From Pleurotus djamor (lineage: Eukaryota > Basidiomycota > Agaricomycetes > Agaricales > Pleurotaceae): a DNA stretch of 64,000 bases. The stretch spans positions 174,994 to 238,993 of the forward strand of contig JAPEVF010000002.1 in the NCBI GenBank assembly GCA_029747585.1, in the 5' to 3' direction. Below are positions 36,275-46,247 of the stretch, piece after piece. Position 1 is the first letter of the stretch. Every line of letters starts with the position of its first letter. The notes below the pieces were generated by a model, which worked only from the letters and a program-made list of their open reading frames with translations, was not told the DNA's origin and searched no databases. Both the position numbers and the translations under genes were made by a program.

Positions 36275-37357
36275 ATGCAGACATTCAACGCAGCCCGGTG
36301 CCACCGTCGCTCGCTACTCAACTCAGTCTACGGCTCCTCACATCGACAATATTCATCCAGCCCCGGGCCCGGTTCCTCCATCAAACTCGTCGCGGAACTA
36401 CGAAAACGCACAGAAGTCTCCATCACCAAGGCTCGTGAAGCCCTTTCTGCATCCAACAACGACATCGACGCAGCCCTTCAATGGCTCGAAAAAGACCTCG
36501 AAGTCTCCGGTGCGAAAAAAGCAGCGAAAGTAGCTGGACGACAGACGGGTGAAGGGGTGATTAGCACTGTCGTCTTTTCGCGTGGTGCGGGCTCTGCGGC
36601 AGGAGGGAAGCTGGTGGGGAACGGAGGGAGTGTTAGAGCTGCGATGATTGAGTTGAATTGCGAAACGGACTTTGTTGGGAGGAATGAGCTGTTTGGGAAG
36701 CTTGCGGCGGATATTGCGACTACTGCTGCTGTGGTTTTGGAACCTCCTACCTCCCAAGATGCTGGCTTCTTCAACTCCATACCGTTGGACGCGTTGAACG
36801 ACGCGCCGCTTCTTTCTGCCCTGGATCCACAGGCTTCGTCGACGATCTCAGTACGCTCAGCCATACGGGACACCATCGCTAAAATTGGCGAGAACATCTC
36901 ATTACGACGCGTCTTGACGATCGCCCAACCTGCCATCAATCCCTCCCAATCCACCATTGGTCTCCGACTGGCTTCATATACCCATGGCGTCGCGAATACT
37001 GTATTCCCTAACCAAGGTCGCATGGGATCCCTCGCACTCCTCGCTTACAAGTCTCCGAAACTCGCGCAGATACTACAAAATGCTGAGCTTGTACAAGAGA
37101 TCGAACGTCTTGAACGTTCGTTGGGACGGCAAATTGTCGGATTCCCTACGTTGTCTGTCAAACCACAACCAGGCGAAAGTGAGGAGACGGCATTGTACAC
37201 GCAATCGTTTATGATGCTTCCCGGAGAGCTCAACGGGCAGCCAGTCAAAGCCGCGCTGACCGAATGGGCCAAAGCGCATGATATCGTTGAGAAGGAGGAA
37301 GATGGTGGGGTGGAAGTACTTGATTTCGCGAAGTGGAGCGTAGGGGATACTCTTTGA
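36275..37357 (+). CDS. TSF1: mitochondrial translation elongation factor Ts
   Basis: Nucleotide exchange factor for mitochondrial EF-Tu. Single uninterrupted frame of 360 codons. The N-terminal targeting region is MQTFNAARCHRRSLLNSVYG. The UBA-like domain reads LVAELRKRTEVSITKAREAL and DIDAALQWLEKDLEVSGAKK, then the core with AAMIELNCETDFVGRNELF, the family signature, and SLRRVLTIAQPAIN. Near the end are GFPTLSVKP and LPGELNGQPVKAAL; stop at 37357. The absence of introns is unusual compared with its neighbours. It converges on the ceramidase gene. Confidence 0.96.
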   Translation: MQTFNAARCHRRSLLNSVYGSSHRQYSSSPGPGSSIKLVAELRKRTEVSITKAREALSASNNDIDAALQWLEKDLEVSGAKKAAKVAGRQTGEGVISTVVFSRGAGSAAGGKLVGNGGSVRAAMIELNCETDFVGRNELFGKLAADIATTAAVVLEPPTSQDAGFFNSIPLDALNDAPLLSALDPQASSTISVRSAIRDTIAKIGENISLRRVLTIAQPAINPSQSTIGLRLASYTHGVANTVFPNQGRMGSLALLAYKSPKLAQILQNAELVQEIERLERSLGRQIVGFPTLSVKPQPGESEETALYTQSFMMLPGELNGQPVKAALTEWAKAHDIVEKEEDGGVEVLDFAKWSVGDTL

Positions 37358-37521
37358 GGTTGAGTTTACACACAAAATGCAACGTTTGTCTTTGCACGGC
37401 TGCGAGTACAAGTAATACTACACCCCCCTTCACAACAAGTTGCATTGATACATTGGTGCGGATACATGGTGGTCGTAAATCTAAACGTTGCGGTCGTACA
37501 GAGTAGCGGATACAGAGTCTT

Positions 37522-38783
37522 CTACAAAGCCTTCTTGAGTGTGCGCTTGATGTATGGCAGGCCATACTTGTAGTCGACCACATAGTTTCTGTGGTCGTCC
37601 TTCATACAAAGGATCCTGGAAAGCGTGAGGGTTGGGCTGGCAGCGACCTCATCTGAGTACTCACAAATCTAGACGATAGATGAATTAGCGAACTCAGAGA
37701 CATCGGCGGTACAAGGCAAACCAACTCACATTGAATTCCAATCGACTTGTAATACGTCCCCAATCCCTGGATTGTGATAGGTCGACCATAAACGATCGTG
37801 CATGTTCAGGGGTAATGGGAGGGGCTTACCGTCAAAACATGCCACCAAGAATGGCCTATAAGTGTGACATCGATGGACGGCTTGAATAAAGTACCGAGAG
37901 GGCCACGTACCTTCCAGCAAGAACGCGGCCGGCCATCCGAGAGAACCTTTCCAGCGAGTGATGGTGTCACAGAAGATATTGTCCAAATTCCATATTAGGA
38001 ATCCTGTGGCGAAAGAGACCACACCAGTGGAGAAGAGACGCGTTATCTGGGCCGTTTTATGCTCCGGAATAGTGTTTCTGGCGTGAGGTGACCGTAGGTA
38101 TGTCATGACGCGTAAAGTGACGAAGATGAGGAGGGTAGCGAAGACGACTTGGTGGTAAACGGGGTTGCGGTACAGGTAACTGGTGCATAGGGTCGGCTAG
38201 GGGTCGGCATGTGGTAAAGGCAAAGGGAAGCGTGTGTGCTTACTAGCTCCAGGTGAATAAGACATCAAATGCTACGAGCGCTGCGATCAGCGCCTTGGAA
38301 CGGAATGAATCGGTTGAGAATCCGGGAGCACTGTCGAAGAGGAGGTACAATGTGAAGCTTGCGACATAGACCATCGGGAGTTCGTCTGCTAGTTGGGCTT
38401 CATATAGGAGGGTTGCGTGGAATGCGAAGCTTCCGATACCGACCAAACCAAATCCCTACGGAAAGGAGGGGACATTGGAATCAGCAAGGGGGGCAATCTC
38501 GGGGGACACGAATGCCACTGACAGCGCTTCCAGCTAGGAATCTCGGGGGGAGGCCTTGTTCCCATGTATGGAGACTGGACAGTAAAGCAAGAGCAATCGT
38601 GAAGAAATTAGAGAAAGTGTTGGCAAGTTCTGCGATGTAATACGAGAACTGATAGTTGGCCTGGAAGTATAAGCCTCGGTGAGTAGTTGATCTAGTGGGC
38701 TCCTGACTACGCACTTCACACCAGTCGAGGGTAGCGGTGACGGGGCCCCAGAGGCCATCTTGCGGGAGAGATGACTGTGCCAT
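37522..38783 (-). CDS. alkaline ceramidase (YPC1/YDC1 type)
   Basis: ER/Golgi seven-span CREST-superfamily hydrolase that cleaves phytoceramide/dihydroceramide. Start MAQSSLPQDGLWGPVTATLD, WCE joined to ANYQFSYYIAELANTFSNF, then GFGLVGIGSFAFHATLLYEA with the Ser and His of the zinc/catalytic set, QLADELPMVYVA, and NPVYHQVVFATLLIF. Later: FLIWNLDNIFCDTITRWKG, then HSWWHVLTGLGTYYKSIG. The C-terminus is only in frame if a 4-nt exon (ATTT on the minus strand, 37665-37668) is used: GIQYLILCMKDDHRNYVVDY, ending LPYIKRTLKKAL. Conserved HxxxH pair (HSWWH) present. About eight exons. YPC1 versus YDC1 cannot be decided. Confidence 0.93.
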
Positions 38784-38913
38784 TTCGGAGAGAGTCGAAG
38801 GAAAGAGTGAGACAAGTACAAGTTCGGATTAAAGCACATCCCTGTCATAAGCTCACCGGGCCTCGGGCATTGCGCAACCAGGATGTAACTCTGTACCCAA
38901 TCAGAGGAAGCAA

Positions 38914-38995
38914 GACTCGATAGCTAAGTGGTTATAGCATGCGATTGCAGTTCGCAGCCATCGCAGGGTCCCGTGTTCAAATCACGGTCGGGTCT
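38914..38995 (+). tRNA. tRNA-Cys (GCA) with a 9-nt intron
   Basis: Cloverleaf drawn by eye. The acceptor stem GACTCGA pairs with TCGGGTC, leaving discriminator T at 38995, the usual U73 of tRNA-Cys. D stem GCTA/TAGC with loop AGTGGTTA; anticodon stem TGCGA/TCGCA; T stem CCGTG/CACGG with loop TTCAAAT. Between the anticodon stems are 16 bases, so a 9-base intron (38951-38959) sits after position 37, the canonical place; the anticodon is GCA at 38947-38949. Internal A and B boxes are intact. It lies about 22 bases upstream of the first ATG of the processing peptidase gene on the same strand. Confidence 0.93.
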
Positions 38996-39017
38996 ACTTT
39001 TTCGCTCATTTTGGGTC

Positions 39018-40739
39018 ATGCGAGTGCTGACATCACTGCAAGCGCCCAAGACTCTACAGGACACACTTTTGATGCGACCCACGACGACCTCAGCCCTTCG
39101 ATCCCGCGTTCCTCGACTTAAGCAGTCTCTGCGAAGGCGCAATGTGTCTCAGGCGTCGTCGTCGCTGCCACCGTCGACCGTGAAAATCACGACGCTTCCC
39201 AACAAGCTTCGTGTAGCGTCGGACACAACGCCAGGCCATTTCTCATCCGTCGGACTCTATGTCGATGCTGGTACACGATACGAGACACCCTCGACGTCGG
39301 GTGTCAGTCATTTTATAGACAGAATGGCTTTTAAAGTGAGCCTCAACCGTTTTCCAAGTCTGAAGTTTACTGACTGAGCATTGGAATGTGCACAGACGAC
39401 GGAGACGCGGTCGGATGAAGAAATGTTCACAGCCATCCATTCACTTGGAGGGCAAATTATGTGCACGTCCTCACGCGAAGCCATAATGTATCAATCCTCT
39501 CACTTCCACTCCGCAACCCCTCAAGCTCTCTCACTCATCGCCGATACCGTCCTCCACCCCGCATTCCTTGAGGAAGAATTGGAATCACAGCGTCACGCCG
39601 CTCGCTACGAAATACGTGAAATAAAGGCAAAGCCAGAGATGATTCTCCCCGAAATCCTACACGAAGTTGCTTACAACCACAGGGACTTGGGCAATCCTAT
39701 GCTTTGCCCCGAAGATAGGATTGACTTGATCAACCATGACTTACTACAGAACGCTATGAAGACGTGGTACAGACCCGAGAGGATGGTCATCGCAGGCTCA
39801 GGCATCCAACATGAAGAGCTAGTTGAGTTAGTCGATAAGCACTTCTCATCACTCAAACCCACCCCATCCCCGCAACCCAAACAAAACCCCCAATCACCTC
39901 ATATCCTTTCACCCTCTACTCCCCCCGTATCCAAATTCACTCGTGCCGCTTCCTACCTCTTCCCCAATTCCGTCAACGATGCTCCCTCACTCATCAGCAA
40001 ATCGACTTACACAGGTGGTCATCAGTTCATTCATGACCCAACAGCCGAGTTCAACCACCTATACATCGCATTCGAAGGTGTAGGTATCCATGACGAGGAT
40101 GTCTACGCTCTAGCCACCATGCAAGTCCTCCTCGGCGGAGGAGGCAGTTTCTCAGCTGGAGGTCCCGGGAAAGGCATGTACTCCCGTCTATACACCCACA
40201 TCCTCAACCACTTCCCGCAAATCGACCACTGCGCGTCGTACCACCACATATACACCGATTCGTCGCTCTTTGGCTTGTTCGCGTCTTTCGTTCCTGCGTC
40301 CTCGGGCTTGAGGGGAGGTAATACGCCATCGCAGATTATGCCGCATCTGGTGCATCAATTGAGTTTGTTGTTGTATTCGCCGATCCCGGAGTCGGAGCTT
40401 AGTCGAGCGAAGAACCAGCTCAAGTCAAGCTTAATGATGGCGTTGGAGAGCAGGGCTGTGGAAGTGGAGGACCTCGGCCGACAGGTATGTGTCTTTCGTA
40501 TGTTTTGGTCGGTGGTCTATGTGCTGACCCAATCTATTTAGCTACTCGTTCATAACCGTAAGGTTCCTGTTACGGAAATGACGGATAAAATCGACACGAT
40601 CACTTCTGAGGATATTCGTCGCGTCGCCGGTCGTCTCTTTGGTCCACACTCGGGTAATAAGCCCACAGTGGTGTGTATGGGCCATGAGGAGACGGGAGAC
40701 TGGCAATCTGTGTTTAAGAAGTATAGCGTCGCTTCGTAG
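39018..40739 (+). CDS. MAS2: mitochondrial processing peptidase alpha subunit
   Basis: Alpha subunit of MPP, which removes matrix presequences. The start is at 39018 (MRVLTSLQAPKTLQD) or at the in-frame ATG 39075 (MRPTTTSALRSRVPRLKQSL); both give an Arg-rich leader. Core motifs: TTLPNKLRVASDTTPGHFSS, GVSHFIDRMAFK, and after an intron ETRSDEEMFTAIHSLGGQI. The zinc motif HxxEH is replaced by HFIDR, as expected for the non-catalytic alpha subunit. The glycine-rich substrate loop reads LLGGGGSFSAGGPGKGMYSR. The last exon reads LLVHNRKVPVTEMTDKID and ends at 40739 with KKYSVAS. Three exons. Confidence 0.95.
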
Positions 40740-40912
40740 TTTAAGTTATGAATTCACCACTTAGGATCTTCCACAATATAATGCCCCATCTCAATCTTGG
40801 TCCCAGATCCATGTGACATGCTCTACAATTACAGTCAGAAAGCTCAACAGATTAGTACAGTACAGTATACGAAGCAACCACTAAGTAACCATCCACCCTA
40901 CCTACTCAAAGT

Positions 40913-43900
40913 TCAACCTCTACTCGCCTTCAACTTCGTCCACCTCGTATCCCTGCGCGTACTCAAATACACCATCGCCCCCGCCTCATACCCCATCCAC
41001 GCCGACGGTTGTCGAGGAATCAAATTCGTCACCAAAAACCGTTCACCGATCTCAAACGCCCCGGGTTTCCCACCTTCGGAGAAAGTAAGGTTGAGCACGT
41101 CCCAGACGGTTATTTGGGCTGTGCGGTTTCGGGGACGGCGGCGGGTACAGCTGTCTTGGACTTCGAGGACGCGGAAGTTGCGGACGTTACGGGGTGGGCA
41201 GATGTCCTGAGTAAGCGAGATCGGAGTGGTGATTTGAGTTTGAGTAGGAAGAAAAAGCTGAGAGGAAGGAGACGTACGTCAAGTTCTCTGCCCATTTCGA
41301 TGGAAGCGGTTTCACGGTCTGTGATGATGCGTTCCCGAACGATATGGGCTAGCCATCCAGCATTGCGAGGGGTGATTCGTGAAAGGGCCGCATTAGCAGT
41401 GTCGGGATCTTCTAGCTGGTCGTACAACCCGTCGATCACATCGGGAGGGCCGTCTAAAGACACATATGAGTTACAAAACGTGGACGCCGGGAGTATGGTG
41501 AAACCTACCTTCACCTACGGGTGGGAAATGTGAGCCAGCTTTACGCTCTAACCGGTCAGCGTAGGCTTCGTAACGAGCGACTTTCTTCTCCAATGCGTCA
41601 TGTAATTTGTCCGCTTCGGCTTGTCGCCGTTTCTGATATCAAGTTGATCGGTAAAGAAACCGTTGGAGATACTTCCGACTAGTGCTTACCCTCCATTTCT
41701 GAGCCTCTGTAGCTTCTTCGGCCTCCGAGCGCGTTTGAGGAGCGACTGTATCACGTTTATCGTCCTCTGGGAACTCCAGATACCCAATTGAATATGGCTG
41801 GATGGGATGAAGATGAGCTATGGATACACGGGGAGACGGAGGTTGAAGGGAGCTGACCTTCGTGATGACGACGTCCATAACCGCAACATGCCCACCATCG
41901 TGAGTAAGACTATGCAGAGTCGATACGAAGGGACCTTGCTGAAATCCGAGCTTTGCATGCCAAGGAGCCAAATGTGAGGAATTCCCGCTGATCACCAACT
42001 TCACAGAGTTATATGCTTCGAGAATCTCCATAGGGTCTTTCCGTTCAGAGGATAACTAAAACTTTATCAGCAGTATGCAGTTTTGAAGACAGAAAAGAGC
42101 ATACTCGAGCGCCAGCGACTGCGATCTTCCGGCCGGCTTTAATCGTACCCTTGTGGATGGCTCTGGCGAGAGGTTCGTCGACTTCAGCACGCAGACGATA
42201 CCACCCATCGGTCACTTCGACTTCTGGCAAAGGTATACCTTCCGTCGAAGGTGGCGCTTCGGACCAAGTGATATTTGAGACACAGAGGATCATAGGGCAC
42301 GAGGAAGGCGCGTCTTGCGTTGATATCAAGCGAAGGGGAGGTCGAGAGCCACCGCTCAATTCCCGCTCATATCTTGTGGCAATGAGGCTAACGTTCGAGA
42401 GGGTTGGTGTTGCACTTACCTGTACAGCAATTGTCGAATAACTTCCTGCCAGCACCATTTCTTTGTCGCGGGGTCACCCTCTTTCTCTGGTTCTAGAGCC
42501 ACCATACCCGCAAGTTTCCAGAGAATCAGACTCCAATGATTTTCAACCCAAGGCTTGGTGGCAAGCGAACATCCACGGGAAATCAGTTCATCAAAGGCTT
42601 CAGTGGGCCCCAGTCTGGGGTACGCTTGCGATGCTTGAGTGGCGACCAGTGCAGGAGAGGCGGAAGTGGTGTGGAAAGTGTAGTATAATGCTAAGGTAGG
42701 TGACATTTGGGAGAGCTCCTGCGGATTGCTGAGAAAGGGTTAGGTATGCGTATGGCAACCCAGCAGAAACAACACCCACATTCCCAGATCCTGTAGATCG
42801 TCGAGAGAGTAAGATTGGGGTAGTAAGCCCGATGTCGCCAATGTATGCCGATTTGGAGGTTTCTCTGTATAGCGTAAGCAGAAAGATCACGGGGGAAAGC
42901 GATCGAGACGCACTGAGGTCAAAGAAGGTACGTTTAGGTGTTTTCGAGGATGATGCAGGTGTTGCGTTGCTGAACAAAGGTGGTCCGGGGCCCGGTCTCG
43001 CAGGCGTTATTATAGGTGGATGACTGCCTGCTTGAGTTGTTGCGGAAGGTCTGACTCCTGCTTTGAAGGGCGTTTTGAATTTAGCAGGTGTGTGACGAAG
43101 GTGGGATGTATTAGATATTCGGGGGTTTGCTGGCGTGGTGGCAATTGGCGTAGCAGAAGGTTGTATTTGCAGTGAAGGGATGCGAGGTTGAATGGGTCGT
43201 TGAAAACCAGGCTGTTGTGGCCTGGGGTTGAGTGGTGAGTTGGTGTGAGCGGTTTGCTGTTGTGTTCGGTTTGTAGTGGAGAGCAACGGGGGCTTGAACT
43301 GCCTCGATTTGCCTTTGTCTCGAGAGGATCCTATATTTCCAGCGGACGAAAAGCTTGCAGAGCTGAAGCCCACAGGCGAGGGCGTGTCGGGGGTGTACTG
43401 ATTCTCTAATGCGCGAAAAGCAGGACGTTGCGGGGTTACCCCGAGTGCTGATGTGAACAGGGAGGGTCTGTTTGGCGGGGGAGAGGATTGTTCGGGTGGA
43501 TTATTCTCTTCATCTTCTTGCTCCCATTGCCTCATCCTGGCTTGAGCTTTGGCAATCGCAGCTGCGGAGGGAAGAACGGCGGGTTTGTCGAGACCAGAAG
43601 CCTTGGAGAATCCCAATGTTGGTAAGGCAGCTGAGGAAGAAGATATTGAAGGAATGTGAGTGTTCTTGGCAGATTGGAAGAGGGCAGGGAGTGATGTGGT
43701 GCCGGAGTCAAACCAAGACGAATAGTCACGATCTGCGTCGCCCTCCGCGTAATCGTCGTCATCTTTGTCCTCCGGGGGATCTTGTGGAATGTTTGAAGCG
43801 CGCTGGAAAGCTGAGGTAAAACCAGGCCACTTGCGTTGCGGGCTTTCCCTTGCGTCGGTGTTGTGATCTTGCGGATTGCTACTGCTCGCATGAACATCCT

Positions 43901-44090
43901 GACTGAGGGCCTCCTCAATCATTCGTGCCCTTTTACTCCGACTTGATTCAGGAGCGTCTGGAGGTAGCTTCCTACGGATTGGGGATTGGGAGGTCGATGG
44001 TTGAGATAACTTTGCTTCTAATTGATCTATAGCCTGGAGGTCTTCCTGGCTTAAATTGACAATATCTCCTTCGTAGAGGGGAGACGACAT
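40913..44090 (-). CDS. BRH2: BRCA2/Brh2 recombination mediator homologue
   Basis: Nuclear protein loading Rad51 on ssDNA. The N-terminal 450 residues are Ser/Pro-rich and poorly conserved. The helical domain reads WVENHWSLILWKLAGMVALE, then WCWQEVIRQLLYRYERELSGG. OB1 reads VEVTDGWYRLRAEVDEPLAR, KAGRKIAVAGARLSSERKD, YNSVKLVISGNSSHLAPWHA. The last exon gives PRNVRNFRVLEVQDSCTRRR, TAQITVWDVLNLTFSEG and RFLVTNLIPRQPSAWMGYE, ending LKASRG. The start is uncertain: Met at 44090 (MSSPLYEGD) is in frame, preceded by a basic RKRRRL patch that may come from an upstream exon starting at 44268 inside the repeat. BRC repeats were not located with confidence. Confidence 0.88.
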
Positions 44091-44162
44091 TGGGGATAAA
44101 CGTCTGCGCTTGCGAGCTAAGAGGTAATTCGAGTTGGTGGCGGCAGCGACGGGCGATATGTC

Positions 44163-44294
44163 GACTTGCCTGGTTCCATGGATGAGGGTAAGAAACAAGA
44201 GCCGTATGAAATGTGGTCAACACGATCAAACATTGTGTCGCGTCCCAGATCACGTGGTCATTGAGCATGGACGGACGAGCGCCTCCCAGCGCTT
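44163..44294 (+). repeat. direct repeat copy 1, next to the BRH2 5' end
   Basis: Starts GACTTGCCTGGTTCCATGGA and ends CCTCCCAGCGCTT. The first 95 bases match the copy at 46794 with three differences by eye; a short divergent part follows and then 17 matching bases. Same orientation as copy 2. It overlaps the presumed 5' leader or first exon of BRH2. Confidence 0.85.
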
Positions 44295-44479
44295 ACCGCG
44301 TCGTCGCATCACATTACCTCACTCAGCTCTTGCTCTCGAAGCCATAAAACCTCAGTGACCGACCTCTGGAACTGGCTTGCTCTTGCCTTGGTCCGCTAGC
44401 AAGGTTCATTGAACCAATCTGATAAGTATTTTGGTAAACCATTTGAAATGATTTTCTCAGATGACCCAAAGCCGAATGG

Positions 44480-45290
44480 GATTGTAGATACTTGTTAGAT
44501 ACTGGACATCTTCGCGTCATCTATGCATACACCCTTTGCAATCAAACGAACTTTGCCATCCAAGTATCCTTCCTTGCCTCCGATGATGGAGACTCTGTCC
44601 CTGAACACCACTGGGTTACCACTGGGAACTTTGGTTCTCGGCGATGCCTAAAACATTGCGCAGGTTATACTTTCTGATCAGTCCGCGCTCTCGGCTTGAG
44701 GATCTATTTTGGTAGCTGCTCTCTAGACGCAAATCAACGCTGTTGGTCGCGTTCGATGAGCTCGGTCACATGAAAACACGGTCACGGGAACTAGGGGTTG
44801 GCACGACACCAGCTAGAGCAGCACTTTTCTGAAGGTACAAACGTTCAGGAGGAAGGACTGTTCGTTGAATATACCCAGTCAGGTAAGCTTAGTCCCGGAA
44901 TTACCGAAGCGAATGTACCACCTGACAGCGAACAACGATATTAGTGCTTGGATGTTCTCCGTAAGTTCGAGAAGGGATCGACTCCCTTTGCATGGTGACC
45001 CTGGAGTTCTGAGTACTTCCTGGTGGACTGATTAGGTACCACGCTCAATACCAAGCTCTCCTTGAACATCTTAATGAGAAGAGACCATCAGTACTCAGCT
45101 TTCACCGCAAACCATGCCAATCCGGTACGTAACGCTCGTCCATATATTCGGCCTCGAGTGACACCGGACTTTCCATCGATATCATATACTTACACGTATT
45201 CGACCTGCCAGTGCTCGCTTATGAGGCTTTCCGCATGTACCAATGTCAACGGGAGCGATTTGCAACCGAATATGCATTCATATATCGATA
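44480..45290 (+). pseudogene. possible multi-exon gene or gene remnant, unrecognised
   Basis: No single frame explains this stretch, but several exon-like pieces with splice ends lie in order: CNQTNFAIQVSFLASDDGDS near 44525; QLEQHFSEGTNVQEEGLFVE near 44815, ending at a GTAAGC donor; then YHAQYQALLEHLNEKRPSVL with SFHRKPCQS near 45035-45120, ending at a GTACGT donor; and VLAYEAFRMYQCQRERFATE after an AG acceptor near 45210, stopping at 45288. The last two pieces read as convincing charged helices. I do not recognise a family. A complete start-to-stop model cannot be built by eye, so either the gene is degraded or it has undetected exons. Confidence 0.35.
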
Positions 45291-45673
45291 GCCTGGACTT
45301 CGAAGCTCTGCTTGCAGCTCTCAGAATTGTCAACAGGACGAATAGCAGCAAGAGGCGGACTTATGTTCTTCAAGAAAACACTGATTATCCATCTTATCTG
45401 AGTTGTGTGGCCAAACCACTGCGTCGAGGGGCTTGCCCACTGGTTGCCCATCCCTGGGCTAGAAGCACTTTCTTGAGACATATCCGTGCCGGCAGCGTAT
45501 CCTGGGTGGTGGTGCGAAAATGCTTGAGGTTTGTCTTGCGTATAAAACCTGGGCAAGGTGGGGGTAGTCCTCACCATCCTCAGGGATACGCAGCTTCTCC
45601 GCATTACCACAGGTGTGTATCATCCCTCAGCTACGCGAAGTAGTGAAGCTGAGCAGAACGTAGAACGACCACC

Positions 45674-46247
45674 ATGGGTGCCAACCAGAGCGTGTACATG
45701 GCCAACGGTTCCGGCCAGGATATCCATGTCATTGCCTCCCTCAACCCCGACTGGGCCATTGTCGACTTCATCACTGACATCGGGCTGCTGATCGCTGGCG
45801 TCGAGGAGCTCAAGGGCGCCGCCATGCTTGGCGAGCTCCCCGAGACGCTCAACACCATCCGTGACCTCTTCGAGTTCCTCAAAATCGCCGCAAAAATCCT
45901 CNAGCGGCACGCTCTCCGTCGGCAGCCGAGGGCCAGAGGCCGCGCTTGCGCTTGTTGAAGCCTTCCGCAAGACATCCGTCCCCATCGACGCCTGGAGCTA
46001 CAAAGATATGAAGGACGAGAATGCGCTAGGAATGTATTTGAGTGCGTCAGGGATTGCGGGTCTAATGGGGGCGTCAACCGTCAGTGTAATGGTGTTGAGC
46101 AGAGACGGGAAGCAGCTTGCGATGTATAACACGGGTTCGGATGATTCATGGATTGCGACGGATCGCGAGGAAATCGTGCGCTCGAAGTACGGGTCGATCT
46201 GGCAGGAAGACCCTAGTGCGGGCACGGAGAGTTGGCCCATTCAATAA
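45674..46247 (+). CDS. orphan protein with N-myristoylation-type start
   Basis: The start at 45674 gives MGANQSVYMANGSGQDIHVI, then ASLNPDWAIVDFITDIGLLI, ELKGAAMLGELPETLNTIRD and LFEFLKIAAKIL. A single N at 45902 breaks the frame; leaving it out gives ILSGTLSVGSRGPEAALALV, then YLSASGIAGLMGASTVSVMV, LSRDGKQLAMYNTGSDDSWI and a tail SKYGSIWQEDPSAG, stopping at 46247. About 190 residues, no intron. MGxxxS at the N-terminus fits a myristoylation signal. A TATA box GTATAAAAC lies about 130 bases upstream. Function unknown; two amphipathic/hydrophobic stretches could contact membrane. The gene lies between the two direct repeats. Confidence 0.72.

Noticed and set aside
39018..40739. Processing peptidase called catalytic
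   Set aside because: The zinc motif is HFIDR instead of HxxEH, so this is the alpha subunit, as the glycine-rich loop also shows.
45062..45643. Plus-strand open frame of 193 codons before the orphan gene
   Set aside because: It reads straight through a good donor/acceptor pair, and the alternative frames on each side look more protein-like; the amino-acid texture of the long frame is poor.
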